Both the position numbers and the translations under genes were made by a program. Below are positions 44,509-53,054 of a DNA stretch of 64,000 bases, one piece after another (positions within the stretch are counted from its first letter, which is position 1; every line of letters starts with the position of its first letter). The stretch covers positions 372,001-436,000 of the forward strand of contig NC_008530.1 of the NCBI RefSeq assembly GCF_000014425.1, read 5' to 3'. The notes under the pieces were generated by a model that saw only the letters and a program-made list of their open reading frames with translations, made no database searches and had not been told where the DNA came from. This stretch comes from Lactobacillus gasseri ATCC 33323 = JCM 1131. Lineage in GTDB: Bacteria; Bacillota; Bacilli; Lactobacillales; Lactobacillaceae.

Positions 44509-44566
44509 GAAAGCTAATTGTATCAATACCTCCCCCTCTTTTTAGATACAATTAGCTTTCTTTTTT
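44509..44566 (+). terminator. Strong intra-cassette terminator between PTS and GH32 genes
   Basis: GAAAGCTAATTGTATC (44509-44524) pairs perfectly (16 bp) with 44545-44560, followed by six T. GH32 expression therefore needs readthrough or its own promoter. Confidence 0.85.
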
Positions 44567-44586
44567 ATCAAAATGAGTGTGTAAAA

Positions 44587-46116
44587 ATGATTAATAGAAG
44601 AAAACAGTTTGAATACTTAGTTTCAAATCTAAAAGATATTCCTAAAGAAAATTTGAACAAAGAAAAAAATAGTGTAAAAAGATCACCATATCATCAAAGA
44701 ATTCATATTGAGAGCTTATTTGGCATGTTGGGTGATCCAAATGGTTTTTCATATTTTAATGGATACTATCATTTATTTCACCAATGGTTTCCGATGAAAT
44801 ATAGTACGAATCCGAATTATTTTCAACAGGGATGGTTTCATTGGAAATCAAGAAATTTGGTTGATTGGATACCAGTTGGCGAAGCAATGAACAATGATAC
44901 TGTATTTGATAAGTATGGAGTATATTCGGGTAGTGCTATTCCTATCAATAATAAATTGTTTCTTATGTACAATGGTAATTCTTGGACCAATACTGATACA
45001 GATGATTGGCATAGAGTTCCGTCTCAATTAGGAGCCTATATGAATGAAAATGATAATGTAGCTAAATTGGCGAATCCATTAATTAAAGGACCAATTTCTG
45101 GTTATACCGGTCATTTTCGAGATCCTAAAATTTTTAAGAAAAATGGTAAATATTATTCAATAATCGGTGCACAAACAAAAGCAAAAACTGGTACTGTCCT
45201 AATTTATGAAAGTCAAAATTTAAAGCTTTGGAATAAAGTTGGTGAAATTAAAACTAATTTTGAAAAAAATGGCTATATGTGGGAGTGTTCAGATTATTTT
45301 GAATTAGATAATAAAGGAGTGGTGCTTTTCTGTCCTCAAGGATTGAAGAGTAAAGGAAATCAATTTTTAAATGCATTTCAAGCATGCTACGCCATTGGAA
45401 ATAAGTTAGATTTTAGAAACTTATATTTTGAAGGGAAAAAGTACGAAGAAATAGATTCTGGTTTTGATTTTTACGCTCCTCAAACAATGATCGCGCCTGA
45501 TGGAAGACGTATTTTAAGCGCATGGATGAGTATTATGAATTCAAATTCTCCACTAATTAAATATCATTATGATGGATGTTTAATTTTCCCGAGAGAATTA
45601 TCAGTACAAAATGATAAACTCATTCAAAAACCAGTAAGCGAGATAACAAAATTGTATACGACTGATTACAAGGGTAAGAGAACAATCAGTAAAAATCAGG
45701 AAATTATCGCTGGTTTAGTTAATTGTAGAGATATTAAGTTTGACATTTCTACTAAATATAATAATGCTATAAGTATAATAGACTTGTTTGCTGATAGGAA
45801 AAATACGAATCATTTGCGTTTAGTCTTAAATAGGATGAAGAATAGATTTATAGTGCAAAGAGGTAAAGCTGGGCTAGAATTTGAAGACGAGTTTGGAAAT
45901 GAAAGAAGTTGTAAGCTGAAAGTTGAAAATTCTGTCAGCATACGAATAATTCAAGATATATCATCGGCAGAGATATTTATTAACAATGGAGAAAATGTTT
46001 TTACAATGCGAGTATTTGTCCCTAAAGATCAATATCATATTTTTGTGAAAAATGTTAATGGGGAAGTAAATGTTAAGTATCAAATTCATCAATTAAGAAA
46101 AATGAGCAGTGAATAA
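44587..46116 (+). CDS. Glycoside hydrolase family 32 (sucrose-6-phosphate hydrolase or fructosidase-like)
   Basis: 509 residues from ATG 44587; the longer in-frame start 44518 lies inside the terminator. The three GH32 motifs are present: GDPNG (nucleophile D50, with Gly where Asn is usual), RDP (R178-D179-P180) and EC (E233-C234), plus a C-terminal beta-sandwich. It cleaves fructosides; intracellular. The ribosome site is weak (GTGTGTAAAA). Pairing with a PTS and GH3 suggests a mixed fructose/glucose plant oligosaccharide, an inference. Confidence 0.88.
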   Translation: MINRRKQFEYLVSNLKDIPKENLNKEKNSVKRSPYHQRIHIESLFGMLGDPNGFSYFNGYYHLFHQWFPMKYSTNPNYFQQGWFHWKSRNLVDWIPVGEAMNNDTVFDKYGVYSGSAIPINNKLFLMYNGNSWTNTDTDDWHRVPSQLGAYMNENDNVAKLANPLIKGPISGYTGHFRDPKIFKKNGKYYSIIGAQTKAKTGTVLIYESQNLKLWNKVGEIKTNFEKNGYMWECSDYFELDNKGVVLFCPQGLKSKGNQFLNAFQACYAIGNKLDFRNLYFEGKKYEEIDSGFDFYAPQTMIAPDGRRILSAWMSIMNSNSPLIKYHYDGCLIFPRELSVQNDKLIQKPVSEITKLYTTDYKGKRTISKNQEIIAGLVNCRDIKFDISTKYNNAISIIDLFADRKNTNHLRLVLNRMKNRFIVQRGKAGLEFEDEFGNERSCKLKVENSVSIRIIQDISSAEIFINNGENVFTMRVFVPKDQYHIFVKNVNGEVNVKYQIHQLRKMSSE

Positions 46117-46131
46117 TTTTATAAAAGTAGA

Positions 46132-46181
46132 CATGAAAAAAGATCAAGATTTTCTATTTTTTGAGAATCTTGATCTTTTTT
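46132..46181. repeat. Right copy of the 50-bp direct repeat (also a terminator)
   Basis: Identical to 39161-39210; acts as terminator for the GH32 gene. Distance between copies is 6971 bases. Confidence 0.95.
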
Positions 46182-46310
46182 TATGTGGCGTAAAGATTTT
46201 TTTAACATTAAATCTTTATTTCTAGCCTATTCTAATATATTCTAAACTCTACTATTGTTATATAATTAACAAAAAATTAATAAATTATAAAAATACTAGG
46301 AGATGAAATT

Positions 46311-47129
46311 ATGACAATTGGAGAAGCACTGTATGAAGAGCGACAAAAATTAGGATTAACGCAAGAAAATATGGTGAAGGGAATTATTAACAAAGGGCAT
46401 TATTCTAAAATTGAACGAGGATTGGAAAATATTTCAATTGATACATTGTTTAGAATTATTTTGAAACACCATATTGATATTAGTGACTTTTTCAATAAAG
46501 TGAAAGACAATTATTATACTTTTGAAGATAAAAAAGCTGAAGAACTAAAGCAAAAGATAATGTACGCTTTTAATAATAATCAAAGAGAAGAATTAAGAAT
46601 ATATTTAAATGAAATTTTGGATTTAAAAGAGCATCAGATTTTTAAATATCGAACCGTAATTGCTATTGCATCTTTAGAAAATAATTTAGCTGACTTAAGT
46701 CCATCTTTTAAAAATAAGATAGTTACTAAATTTTCCGAGCATGAAAATTGGCTTGAAAATATTGGAGCATTACAGTTATTTTCTGACTGTATGAAAATAT
46801 TTACTTTGGAACAGCTAGACTATTTTCTTAGTCAACTGTTAAAGCATTATCAAAAACATACTTATTCTGAAAGTATGCAAGAAAGAATAGCAATTATTTG
46901 CAATAATTATCTTTGCTATTGTTATAAGCAAAAAATAGCTGGAAGTAATATTCAAAATGCATTGAGCTATTTAAAAAATTTAGAACCGGTTGGTCATTTT
47001 TTGCTTTATAAAATATGTTATGATCTATATTTTTATTTATTTGAAGGCAATACAGAAAAAGCAAATCAAATAAAGAAATTGCTGATTAATTGTGGATATC
47101 AAGACTGTATTGAACGGTGGCAAATTTAG
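46311..47129 (+). CDS. Rgg/GadR/MutR-family transcriptional regulator
   Basis: 272 residues: an N-terminal XRE helix-turn-helix (TIGEALYEERQKLGLTQENMVKGIINKGHYSKIERGLENISIDTLFRI) and a helical TPR-like C-terminal domain. Rgg proteins sense short hydrophobic peptides in streptococci and lactobacilli. No classic pheromone gene is next to it, but a 12-codon ORF lies directly downstream. The ATG has a good AGGAGATG ribosome site. Regulated genes are unknown. Confidence 0.8.
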   Translation: MTIGEALYEERQKLGLTQENMVKGIINKGHYSKIERGLENISIDTLFRIILKHHIDISDFFNKVKDNYYTFEDKKAEELKQKIMYAFNNNQREELRIYLNEILDLKEHQIFKYRTVIAIASLENNLADLSPSFKNKIVTKFSEHENWLENIGALQLFSDCMKIFTLEQLDYFLSQLLKHYQKHTYSESMQERIAIICNNYLCYCYKQKIAGSNIQNALSYLKNLEPVGHFLLYKICYDLYFYLFEGNTEKANQIKKLLINCGYQDCIERWQI

Positions 47130-47230
47130 TTGTGTCTGACGCAACAAATTAAGTAAATATGAAAAAAGATGTGATAATTGTGAGCAATAAAATATAAGTA
47201 GGTTACTTTTACCTAGAAGGGAGGACAAAG

Positions 47231-47695
47231 ATGAAAAATAAGAAATTAGTTGTGACTGCTTTGGTAGCTTTATTACTTTTAGTAGGCGGTGGAGTATGGT
47301 TTTATCATAATCAGACGACTGTCCCTAAAGGCTGGGTTAATCAAAGCTTAATGACTTTGGAAAAATCAGATAATAAGCTAAGTAATTCTTTTTATTTGAT
47401 GTTTGACAAAAATACAGCTTATCTAGCTACACGCTTAGGGGGCAATGAAGAAAGTAAACCTTCAAAATTGAGTAAAGATATTTTAAATGCTTTTTCATTG
47501 AAAGAAAATGAACGCCCACAAGCAGGTCAATGGGTAAAATTGGGCAGAGTTAAAACCGAAAAGTTGAAAAATGGTTACAAGTTTAAAACGCGTAAAGTAA
47601 CTTTCATTTTAAAGAAGACTGCTAACGGTGCTTATCAAAGCCAAGATGGTACTTATTGGCAATTTGTTCCAGAAGGAGTGGCAGAAAGCAAATAA
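47231..47695 (+). CDS. Membrane-anchored protein of unknown function
   Basis: 154 residues with an N-terminal helix (NKKLVVTALVALLLLVGGGVWFYH) that is a signal anchor and an extracytoplasmic, basic domain of about 125 residues. No family recognised. A perfect GGGAGGA ribosome site precedes the ATG. It is single-gene and ends in a strong terminator. Confidence 0.7.
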   Translation: MKNKKLVVTALVALLLLVGGGVWFYHNQTTVPKGWVNQSLMTLEKSDNKLSNSFYLMFDKNTAYLATRLGGNEESKPSKLSKDILNAFSLKENERPQAGQWVKLGRVKTEKLKNGYKFKTRKVTFILKKTANGAYQSQDGTYWQFVPEGVAESK

Positions 47696-47736
47696 TCAAA
47701 ATGGATATAAGTGATATTAATATTAACCAATATAAA

Positions 47737-47783
47737 AAATATGCCTAATTAGATTTTGTTAGTCTAACTAGGCATATTTTTAT
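47737..47783 (+). terminator. Terminator of the membrane-anchored protein gene
   Basis: ATATGCCTAATTAGA / TAGTCTAACTAGGCATAT hairpin followed by T residues. It also fits the converging ABC-F gene. Confidence 0.85.
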
Positions 47784-47830
47784 TTATAAGTATTGCAGAA
47801 ATTGAGTATAGTTAATCTCGATCTTTTACT

Positions 47831-49762
47831 TTATTCAAATTCATCTAATGCATCCAAGGCATTTTCCCAGTCATTATTTGCCTGGTCTAATTGCTTTTGA
47901 ACAGCGGATAGTTTTTCTTGCAGTGGTCCAAGCTTTTCAAATGAAGCGGCAATATCTGGATTTGCCATTTCAGTTTGAATTTCTTTTTCTTCTGCTTCTA
48001 ATTTTTCAATTTTAGCCTCAGCGTCGCTGACTGCACGTTCTAATTTTCTCTTTTGAGAATCGCGTGCCTTTTGTTCTTGGTAAGATAGCTTGCCCTTATT
48101 TTGACTAGCTGCTGGAGTAGTTTCAGCTTCTGCTGTTTGTGCTTCTGCTTCTTGAGCTGCTGCAGCTTGCTTAGCCTTTTCATCTAAGTAGTAAGAATAG
48201 TTACCATTATAGATCTTAGCGTGGCCGTCGCGAACCGAAATAATCTTGTTAGCTAACTCATTAATGAAGTAACGGTCGTGAGAAACAAATAGCAGTGTTC
48301 CATCGTAATTATCTAATGCTTCTTCAAGCACTTCTTTAGCTTCAATATCTAGGTGGTTGGTAGGTTCATCCATTAGTAAAAAGTTGTCTTTTTCAAGAGA
48401 CAAAACAGTTAAAGTAAGTCGAGCCTTTTGACCACCAGATAATTGGCCAACGGTCTTATCAATGTCTTCGGCAGTGAATAAGAAGGAAGCTAAAATAGAG
48501 CGGACATCTTTTTCAGGCATTGTCTTGTGACGGTCCCAAATTGTATCAAGAACAGTCTTTGAAGGATCTAAACTCTGAAGTTCTTGGTCGTAGTAACCGA
48601 TATCTAAACTTGCACCATATTTAATTGAACCATCTTTTGGTTCAAGCTTTTTCATAATGGTTTTGAGCAAGGTAGACTTACCAATTCCGTTAGGGCCGAT
48701 AATAGCAACACGGTCATTCTTATTAACTTGGAAGTCAATATCAGAAACCATCACTTTATCAGGATAGCCAATGGTTAGATCTTTAGCGATCAACACTTCC
48801 TTACCAGAAGGGCGTTCACTAGTGAAGTTAATACGAACTTTTTGCTTGTGCTTAGGTGGCTTGATTCGCTCCATCTTGTCTAAAACTTTACGCCGACTTT
48901 GCGCACGTTTAGTAGTTGAAGCACGAACTAAGTTCTTTTGAATGAACTCTTCTTCTTTTTTGATCTTTTCTTGTTGCTTTTCATAAGCAGCTTCTTGCTG
49001 GCTATCCATCAATTCACGTTCTTTAACGTATTGGCTGTAATTACCCTTGAAAGTAGTCAGTTTTCCAAAGTTTAATTCAAAAATTTGATTAGCTAAGTGA
49101 TCTAAGAAGTACTGGTCGTGAGAAACTGTAATAATTGCGCCTTGATAGTTCTTTAAAAACGCTTCTAACCAATCTAAAGTATCTAAGTCAAGGTAGTTAG
49201 TAGGTTCGTCAAGCAGCAGTACTGGTGGCTTTTGTAAAAGCAATTTAACAAAGGCAAGTCGTGTCTTTTCACCGCCAGAAAGAGTGCCAATTACTTTATT
49301 CCAAGTGTTTTCTTTAAAATTAAAACCGTTAAGAATACTCTTAATTTCAGCTTGGTAGGTAAAGCCGCCTTCTTGTTCAAAGTCGTAAGCTAATTGATCA
49401 TACCGCTTGAGCAAGTCTTCATCTTCGGGATGGTCAGCAATTTGCTCTTGCATTTTGGTGATTTTTTTATTTTTTTCGATTAAATCATTAAAGACAGTAA
49501 GCATTTCATCCCAGATTGTTTTGTCTTCATCGAGACCATTTTCCTGGGCGATATAGCCGACTTTTAATCCCTTATTAATAGTAAATTGACCACTAGTTGG
49601 TTCTTGTTGACCAGTCATGATCTTTAATAAGGTAGTTTTTCCGGCTCCGTTAGGTCCCACAAGACCAATTCTGGCATTGTCAGGAACCGAGAAAGAAATG
49701 TTACTGAAGATGGTATTGCCTCCAAAACGTTGTTCGAGGTCTTGAGCTTGTGCAATAATCAT
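47831..49762 (-). CDS. ABC-F family ATPase
   Basis: 643 residues with two ABC domains: Walker A GPNGAGKTT and GPNGIGKST, signatures LSGGEKTR and LSGGQKAR, Walker B LLLDEPTNYLD and LLMDEPTNHLD, joined by a charged linker rich in K/E/R (about 235-320). The C-terminal 100 residues are a coiled coil (AVSDAEAKIEKLEAEEKEIQ) of the YdiF/Uup type. ABC-F proteins act on the ribosome to restore translation or resist antibiotics; the subfamily is not certain. Confidence 0.93.
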   Translation of the reverse strand: MIIAQAQDLEQRFGGNTIFSNISFSVPDNARIGLVGPNGAGKTTLLKIMTGQQEPTSGQFTINKGLKVGYIAQENGLDEDKTIWDEMLTVFNDLIEKNKKITKMQEQIADHPEDEDLLKRYDQLAYDFEQEGGFTYQAEIKSILNGFNFKENTWNKVIGTLSGGEKTRLAFVKLLLQKPPVLLLDEPTNYLDLDTLDWLEAFLKNYQGAIITVSHDQYFLDHLANQIFELNFGKLTTFKGNYSQYVKERELMDSQQEAAYEKQQEKIKKEEEFIQKNLVRASTTKRAQSRRKVLDKMERIKPPKHKQKVRINFTSERPSGKEVLIAKDLTIGYPDKVMVSDIDFQVNKNDRVAIIGPNGIGKSTLLKTIMKKLEPKDGSIKYGASLDIGYYDQELQSLDPSKTVLDTIWDRHKTMPEKDVRSILASFLFTAEDIDKTVGQLSGGQKARLTLTVLSLEKDNFLLMDEPTNHLDIEAKEVLEEALDNYDGTLLFVSHDRYFINELANKIISVRDGHAKIYNGNYSYYLDEKAKQAAAAQEAEAQTAEAETTPAASQNKGKLSYQEQKARDSQKRKLERAVSDAEAKIEKLEAEEKEIQTEMANPDIAASFEKLGPLQEKLSAVQKQLDQANNDWENALDALDEFE

Positions 49763-49929
49763 AATTATTTTTCTCCTAATGCTTATTTTAACATAGTGAA
49801 TCTTTTAAATTTTATGAAAATATGGCCTTTGTGAAAATTGTTTCTTGATTTATCCTTGAAGAATGCCTATTATTAGTTTGATTAGTAAATATTTCACATT
49901 CGTATTTTATAAAAGAAAGAGGCCTCTTA

Positions 49930-50574
49930 ATGGATGAAATTAAGATTCCTAAGGCTACTGCTAGACGCTTGCCACTGTATTATCGCTATTTGATCTTTTT
50001 AAATGATGAAGGAAAAGAAAAAGTTTCTTCAACTGAACTTGCTGAAGCAGTTCAAGTTGACAGTGCTTCAATTCGTCGTGATTTTTCTTACTTTGGTGCT
50101 TTAGGTAAGCGTGGCTATGGGTATGATGTTAAGAACTTGCTTAATTTCTTTAAAAAGATTTTGAACCAAGATACTTTAACTAATGTTGCCTTGGTCGGTG
50201 TTGGTAATATGGGACATGCGCTTTTGAATTATAACTTCAAGCGTACTAATAATATCAGAATTAGCGCCGCTTTTGACATTAATCCTGAAATTACTGGAAC
50301 AATTATGTCAGGTGTGCCAGTTTATGATATGAGTGAAATGAAGAAGCAGCTTCGTGAGCAACAAATTACGATTGCAATCCTTTGTGTACCGCAAACAGCA
50401 GCTCAAAAGACTGCTAATGAAATGTTTGATGCCGGGATTAAAGGAATTATGAACTTTACGCCACTTCGTTTATCTGCACCTTCGAGTGTTCGTGTACAAA
50501 ATGTCGACTTGGCGACTGAACTTCAAACTTTGATTTATTTCTTAGATTCAGACAAAGATAAGAACAAAAAATAA
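49930..50574 (+). CDS. rex: Redox-sensing transcriptional repressor Rex
   Basis: 214 residues: winged-helix DNA-binding domain ([61 protein letters not shown]) and a Rossmann NADH-binding domain ([16 protein letters not shown]). Rex senses NADH/NAD+ and represses fermentative and respiratory genes. Own operator sites were not convincingly found. Confidence 0.95.
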   Translation: MDEIKIPKATARRLPLYYRYLIFLNDEGKEKVSSTELAEAVQVDSASIRRDFSYFGALGKRGYGYDVKNLLNFFKKILNQDTLTNVALVGVGNMGHALLNYNFKRTNNIRISAAFDINPEITGTIMSGVPVYDMSEMKKQLREQQITIAILCVPQTAAQKTANEMFDAGIKGIMNFTPLRLSAPSSVRVQNVDLATELQTLIYFLDSDKDKNKK

Positions 50575-50585
50575 TTTACTATTAA

Positions 50586-50628
50586 TATAGCTTTTGCACA
50601 AGCTTAATTAGGCTTGTGCATTTTTTTA
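50586..50628 (+). terminator. Terminator of rex
   Basis: TTTGCACAAGC / GGCTTGTGCA hairpin followed by seven T. Confidence 0.88.
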
Positions 50629-50712
50629 TACACTTTTATTTGTAATCAGAGTGGAAATAATTTTAAGATAAATAGGCATAGAATTTTTAAATTTAGAAAT
50701 AAGGTAGATAAA

Positions 50713-51279
50713 ATGATTAAAAAGATTGCAGTTTATTGTGGCGCACGCTCAGGTAACCGTCCTGGATATGCGAAAGCTGCTTATGAATTTGGTAAAAAAA
50801 TGGCAAACCACCAGATTGAGCTAGTTTATGGCGGCGGTAAGTATGGTTTAATGCGAGCAGTTGCTGACGGAGTTTTAGAAAATGGCGGTATTGTTCATGG
50901 CATTATTACTGAAGAATTAAAAGACCGCGGTGCAGCTTACGATAAGGTGCAAGATTTTCGCGTGGTGCCAAGTATGGATAAGCGAAAAGATACGATGATG
51001 AATTTAGCTGATGGGATGGTAGCTCTTCCTGGCAGTATTGGTACTTTGGAAGAGATCAGTCAAGCGATTTCTTGGACGGCAATTGGCGATAATGCTAAGC
51101 CCGTTGCTTTTTATGATTATGCTGGCTTTTATGACTATTTAGATAAGCTATTAAAGCGCATGAATCAGGATGATTTTTTAGAAAATATTTACTTAGATAC
51201 AGTTTATTTTGGAACCGATTTTGATAAGATTCTGCAGTTTATGGAAGATTATCAGGCTCCGGCTTATCGAAAATATTGA
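50713..51279 (+). CDS. LOG-family protein (TIGR00730, phosphoribohydrolase)
   Basis: 188 residues from ATG 50713 (site AAGGTAG). The LOG Rossmann fold is indicated by IAVYCGARSG, VYGGGKYGLMRAVADGVL and MDKRKDTMMNLADGMVALPGSIGTLEEI, where the usual PGGxGT reads PGSIGT. The family hydrolyses nucleoside 5'-monophosphates (cytokinin-type or AMP). The Gly-to-Ser change in the active-site loop is unusual but active variants exist. Confidence 0.85.
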   Translation: MIKKIAVYCGARSGNRPGYAKAAYEFGKKMANHQIELVYGGGKYGLMRAVADGVLENGGIVHGIITEELKDRGAAYDKVQDFRVVPSMDKRKDTMMNLADGMVALPGSIGTLEEISQAISWTAIGDNAKPVAFYDYAGFYDYLDKLLKRMNQDDFLENIYLDTVYFGTDFDKILQFMEDYQAPAYRKY

Positions 51280-51298
51280 TTTATTAAGTTAGAAATTA

Positions 51299-51352
51299 AA
51301 AAGAAGTATGAACCTAAAGACGAGGGGAAATTTAGTTTCATGCTTCTTTTTT
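51299..51352 (+). terminator. Terminator of the LOG gene
   Basis: AAGAAGTATGAACCTAAA / TTTAGTTTCATGCTTCTTTTT hairpin with T tail. Confidence 0.8.
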
Positions 51353-51384
51353 TGACCACTTAGAACTTTAAAATGACCACTTAG
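51353..51384 (+). promoter_or_regulatory. Two TGACCACTTAG direct repeats, 21-bp period
   Basis: TGACCACTTAG at 51353-51363 and again at 51374-51384, exactly 21 bases apart, immediately upstream of a TATATT -10-like sequence (51408-51413). LytTR proteins bind paired direct repeats two helical turns apart, and the next gene encodes one. Confidence 0.7.
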
Positions 51385-51458
51385 TCAATTTCACTAGATT
51401 TTAATCTTATATTCATGTTTAATATAAATATCAAGAACGAAACAAGGAAGTGAGAATT

Positions 51459-51917
51459 GTGAAAGTTAAGCTTGAACTTGATCCAGATCAGCAAGAGACA
51501 GAAATAACGATTCATGCTAAAAGTTTAACGCCTGAAGTAGAAAGAATTTATCATCAACTTCAAACTGATTCAGAACATCCTGATCAAATTGAAGGGATGA
51601 TGGATAATACTTCCTATTATTTAAGTATTAACGATATTCTCTTTTTTGAAACAGACGCTAAGCAGGTAATGGCGCATACGACGAGGAATGCATATTTTGT
51701 TAAGTATAAATTATACGAACTAGAAAACTTATTAAGTGGACAGTTCATGCGAGTATCGAAATCGACGATTTTAAATTTAGATCAGATTTATGCTGTTACT
51801 AAATCGATCTCTAATTGTCAGATTAAGTTTCATGATTCATATAAAACTGTCTATGTTTCAAGAAGATATTACCGAGATTTAAATGAAAGATTAAAAGAGA
51901 GAAGGACATTATCATGA
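51459..51917 (+). CDS. LytTR-type DNA-binding protein
   Basis: 152 residues from GTG 51459 (AAGGAAG site). There is no response-regulator receiver domain; residues about 55-150 are a LytTR domain (YLSINDILFFETDAKQVMAHT ... NAYFVKYKLYELENLL ... FMRVSKSTILNLDQIYAV). Such stand-alone LytTR regulators pair with a membrane partner; the next gene, overlapping by four bases, fits. Probably autoregulated through the upstream repeats. Confidence 0.88.
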   Translation: MKVKLELDPDQQETEITIHAKSLTPEVERIYHQLQTDSEHPDQIEGMMDNTSYYLSINDILFFETDAKQVMAHTTRNAYFVKYKLYELENLLSGQFMRVSKSTILNLDQIYAVTKSISNCQIKFHDSYKTVYVSRRYYRDLNERLKERRTLS

Positions 51918-52672
51918 GAAAGGCCAGTTTTGGAAGAGTTCTTTGGGGGTTAGGCTTGCTTGCGGCAGCTGCGTTTTTAGTTTTAGATCAGCTCCACTTG
52001 ATGCCACTAGAATTAGGCTTTTGGGCAATTTTTTGGACCGTGGTCTTTGGAGCAACCTTAATTACTTCTTTAATTAATAAAAGCTTAGGAGGCAGTATTT
52101 TTTCAATTGCATTCCTATTAATTATTTATGCTAAACCACTTCATATTGAACGTATTGTTCCTTGGACAGTACTTTTAGCAGCGTTTTTAATCTGGGGAGG
52201 TTTGAGATTAATTTTCAAAAAAAGCTGGAAACCGACTGTGATTATTAATGGTGAAAAAGTTAACGCTAATTGGTCAGATTTGAAAGCTCCACATAAATTT
52301 AAGGCTGAACATGTTTTTTCTGATACGTCTAGTTCAGATAATGACGACAATATCGTAATTAGTGAAAAGTTGTCTTCTACTTCGCGTTACGTTCATTCAC
52401 AACACTTAGAAACGGTGACTGTGAATGTTTCAATGGGGGATGTTAATGTATATCTTGATTCAGCTAAGCCTGCTGGGGATGAGGTACTTGCTAACATTAA
52501 TATGTCGATGGGAGATATAAATATTTACATTCCAACTTCTTGGCGAGTTGATGATCAACTTGAACATAAATTTGGTGATTTCACTATTGATGGTGATCAA
52601 CCAGCAGAAGGTCCAACATTAGTACTTCAAGGACGTGCTAATATGGGGGATGTTACTATTAAGAGAGTTTAG
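51914..52672 (+). CDS. Membrane protein with LiaF-like C-terminus (partner of LytTR)
   Basis: 252 residues: four N-terminal membrane helices (about 8-100) and a cytoplasmic or extracytoplasmic beta-solenoid tail with repeated MGDVNVY/MGDINIY/MGDVTIK elements, resembling the LiaF/YvqF cell-wall-stress family. Four-base overlap with the LytTR gene shows one operon. In comparable LytTR pairs the membrane partner inhibits the regulator; that role here is inference. Confidence 0.8.
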   Translation: MRKASFGRVLWGLGLLAAAAFLVLDQLHLMPLELGFWAIFWTVVFGATLITSLINKSLGGSIFSIAFLLIIYAKPLHIERIVPWTVLLAAFLIWGGLRLIFKKSWKPTVIINGEKVNANWSDLKAPHKFKAEHVFSDTSSSDNDDNIVISEKLSSTSRYVHSQHLETVTVNVSMGDVNVYLDSAKPAGDEVLANINMSMGDINIYIPTSWRVDDQLEHKFGDFTIDGDQPAEGPTLVLQGRANMGDVTIKRV

Positions 52673-52697
52673 AATAGAAAAATCGATTAGCTCTAAT

Positions 52698-52726
52698 TTG
52701 AAGTAAAAATTAATTTGCTGTAAAGT
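52698..52726 (+). promoter_or_regulatory. Candidate promoter in the gap before groESL
   Basis: -35 TTGAAG (52698-52703), exact 17-nt spacer, -10 TAAAGT (52721-52726). Predicted start near 52733, just before structured sequence. Confidence 0.4.
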
Positions 52727-52732
52727 ACTTGT

Positions 52733-52866
52733 AGTACAAAAAAGAGAGCTACTAGTAATAGCTCTCCGAAGCACAAGCCGCTAAAAGTGCGGTGACAAAA
52801 TTATTATTAGCAAACTAAAAAGTCGCTTTTAACTCTGCCAAAAGTCATCAAGCGGCTTTTTTGTTT
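52733..52866 (+). ncRNA. Candidate small structured RNA
   Basis: About 130 nt between a possible promoter and a T-rich terminator. It contains a hairpin GAGAGCTA/TAGCTCTC (52744-52766), a second CCGC/GCGG hairpin (52778-52792), and a terminator AAAAGTCGCT/AGCGGCTTTT (52817-52860) followed by T. Segment AAGCCGCT (52775-52782) could alternatively pair with the terminator's 3' arm. No Rfam family was recognised by eye. Confidence 0.4.
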
Positions 52867-53054
52867 GCTTATTTTTTCTTCCACAAATCGTGGATAGCTT
52901 TTATGAGCTTTTTTACGGCTTTTACCAACTTGGTCATATCTCGCACAAGCTTTACCAATAACAAGACAATACAATCCAAGAGCCCTAATTTTATCAAAAA
53001 TTACAGACAATCCATATTGAATTTTTAAATAAATATCAAGTAAATTAGCACTTT
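52867..53054. other. Rest of the 52.7-53.2 kb gap: an unsupported minus-strand ORF only
   Basis: A minus-strand ORF of 84 codons (53061-52807) covers this stretch and runs through the candidate RNA terminator. It has a GTG start inside a CIRCE element, no ribosome site and no recognised family. It may be a gene remnant; the basic stretch GKSRKKAHKSYPRF is the only notable feature. Confidence 0.35.

Noticed and set aside
44518-44586. N-terminal extension of the GH32 enzyme
   Set aside because: It covers the perfect terminator hairpin; the first usable start is ATG 44587.
39161-46181. Insertion sequence or transposon around the sugar cassette
   Set aside because: No transposase or integrase gene and no terminal inverted repeats; only the 50-bp direct terminator repeats were found.
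49827-49845. TTTGTGAAAATTGTTTC as a Rex operator upstream of rex
   Set aside because: Only the left half (TTGTGAA) fits the known TTGTGAA-N4-TTCACAA consensus; the right half does not.
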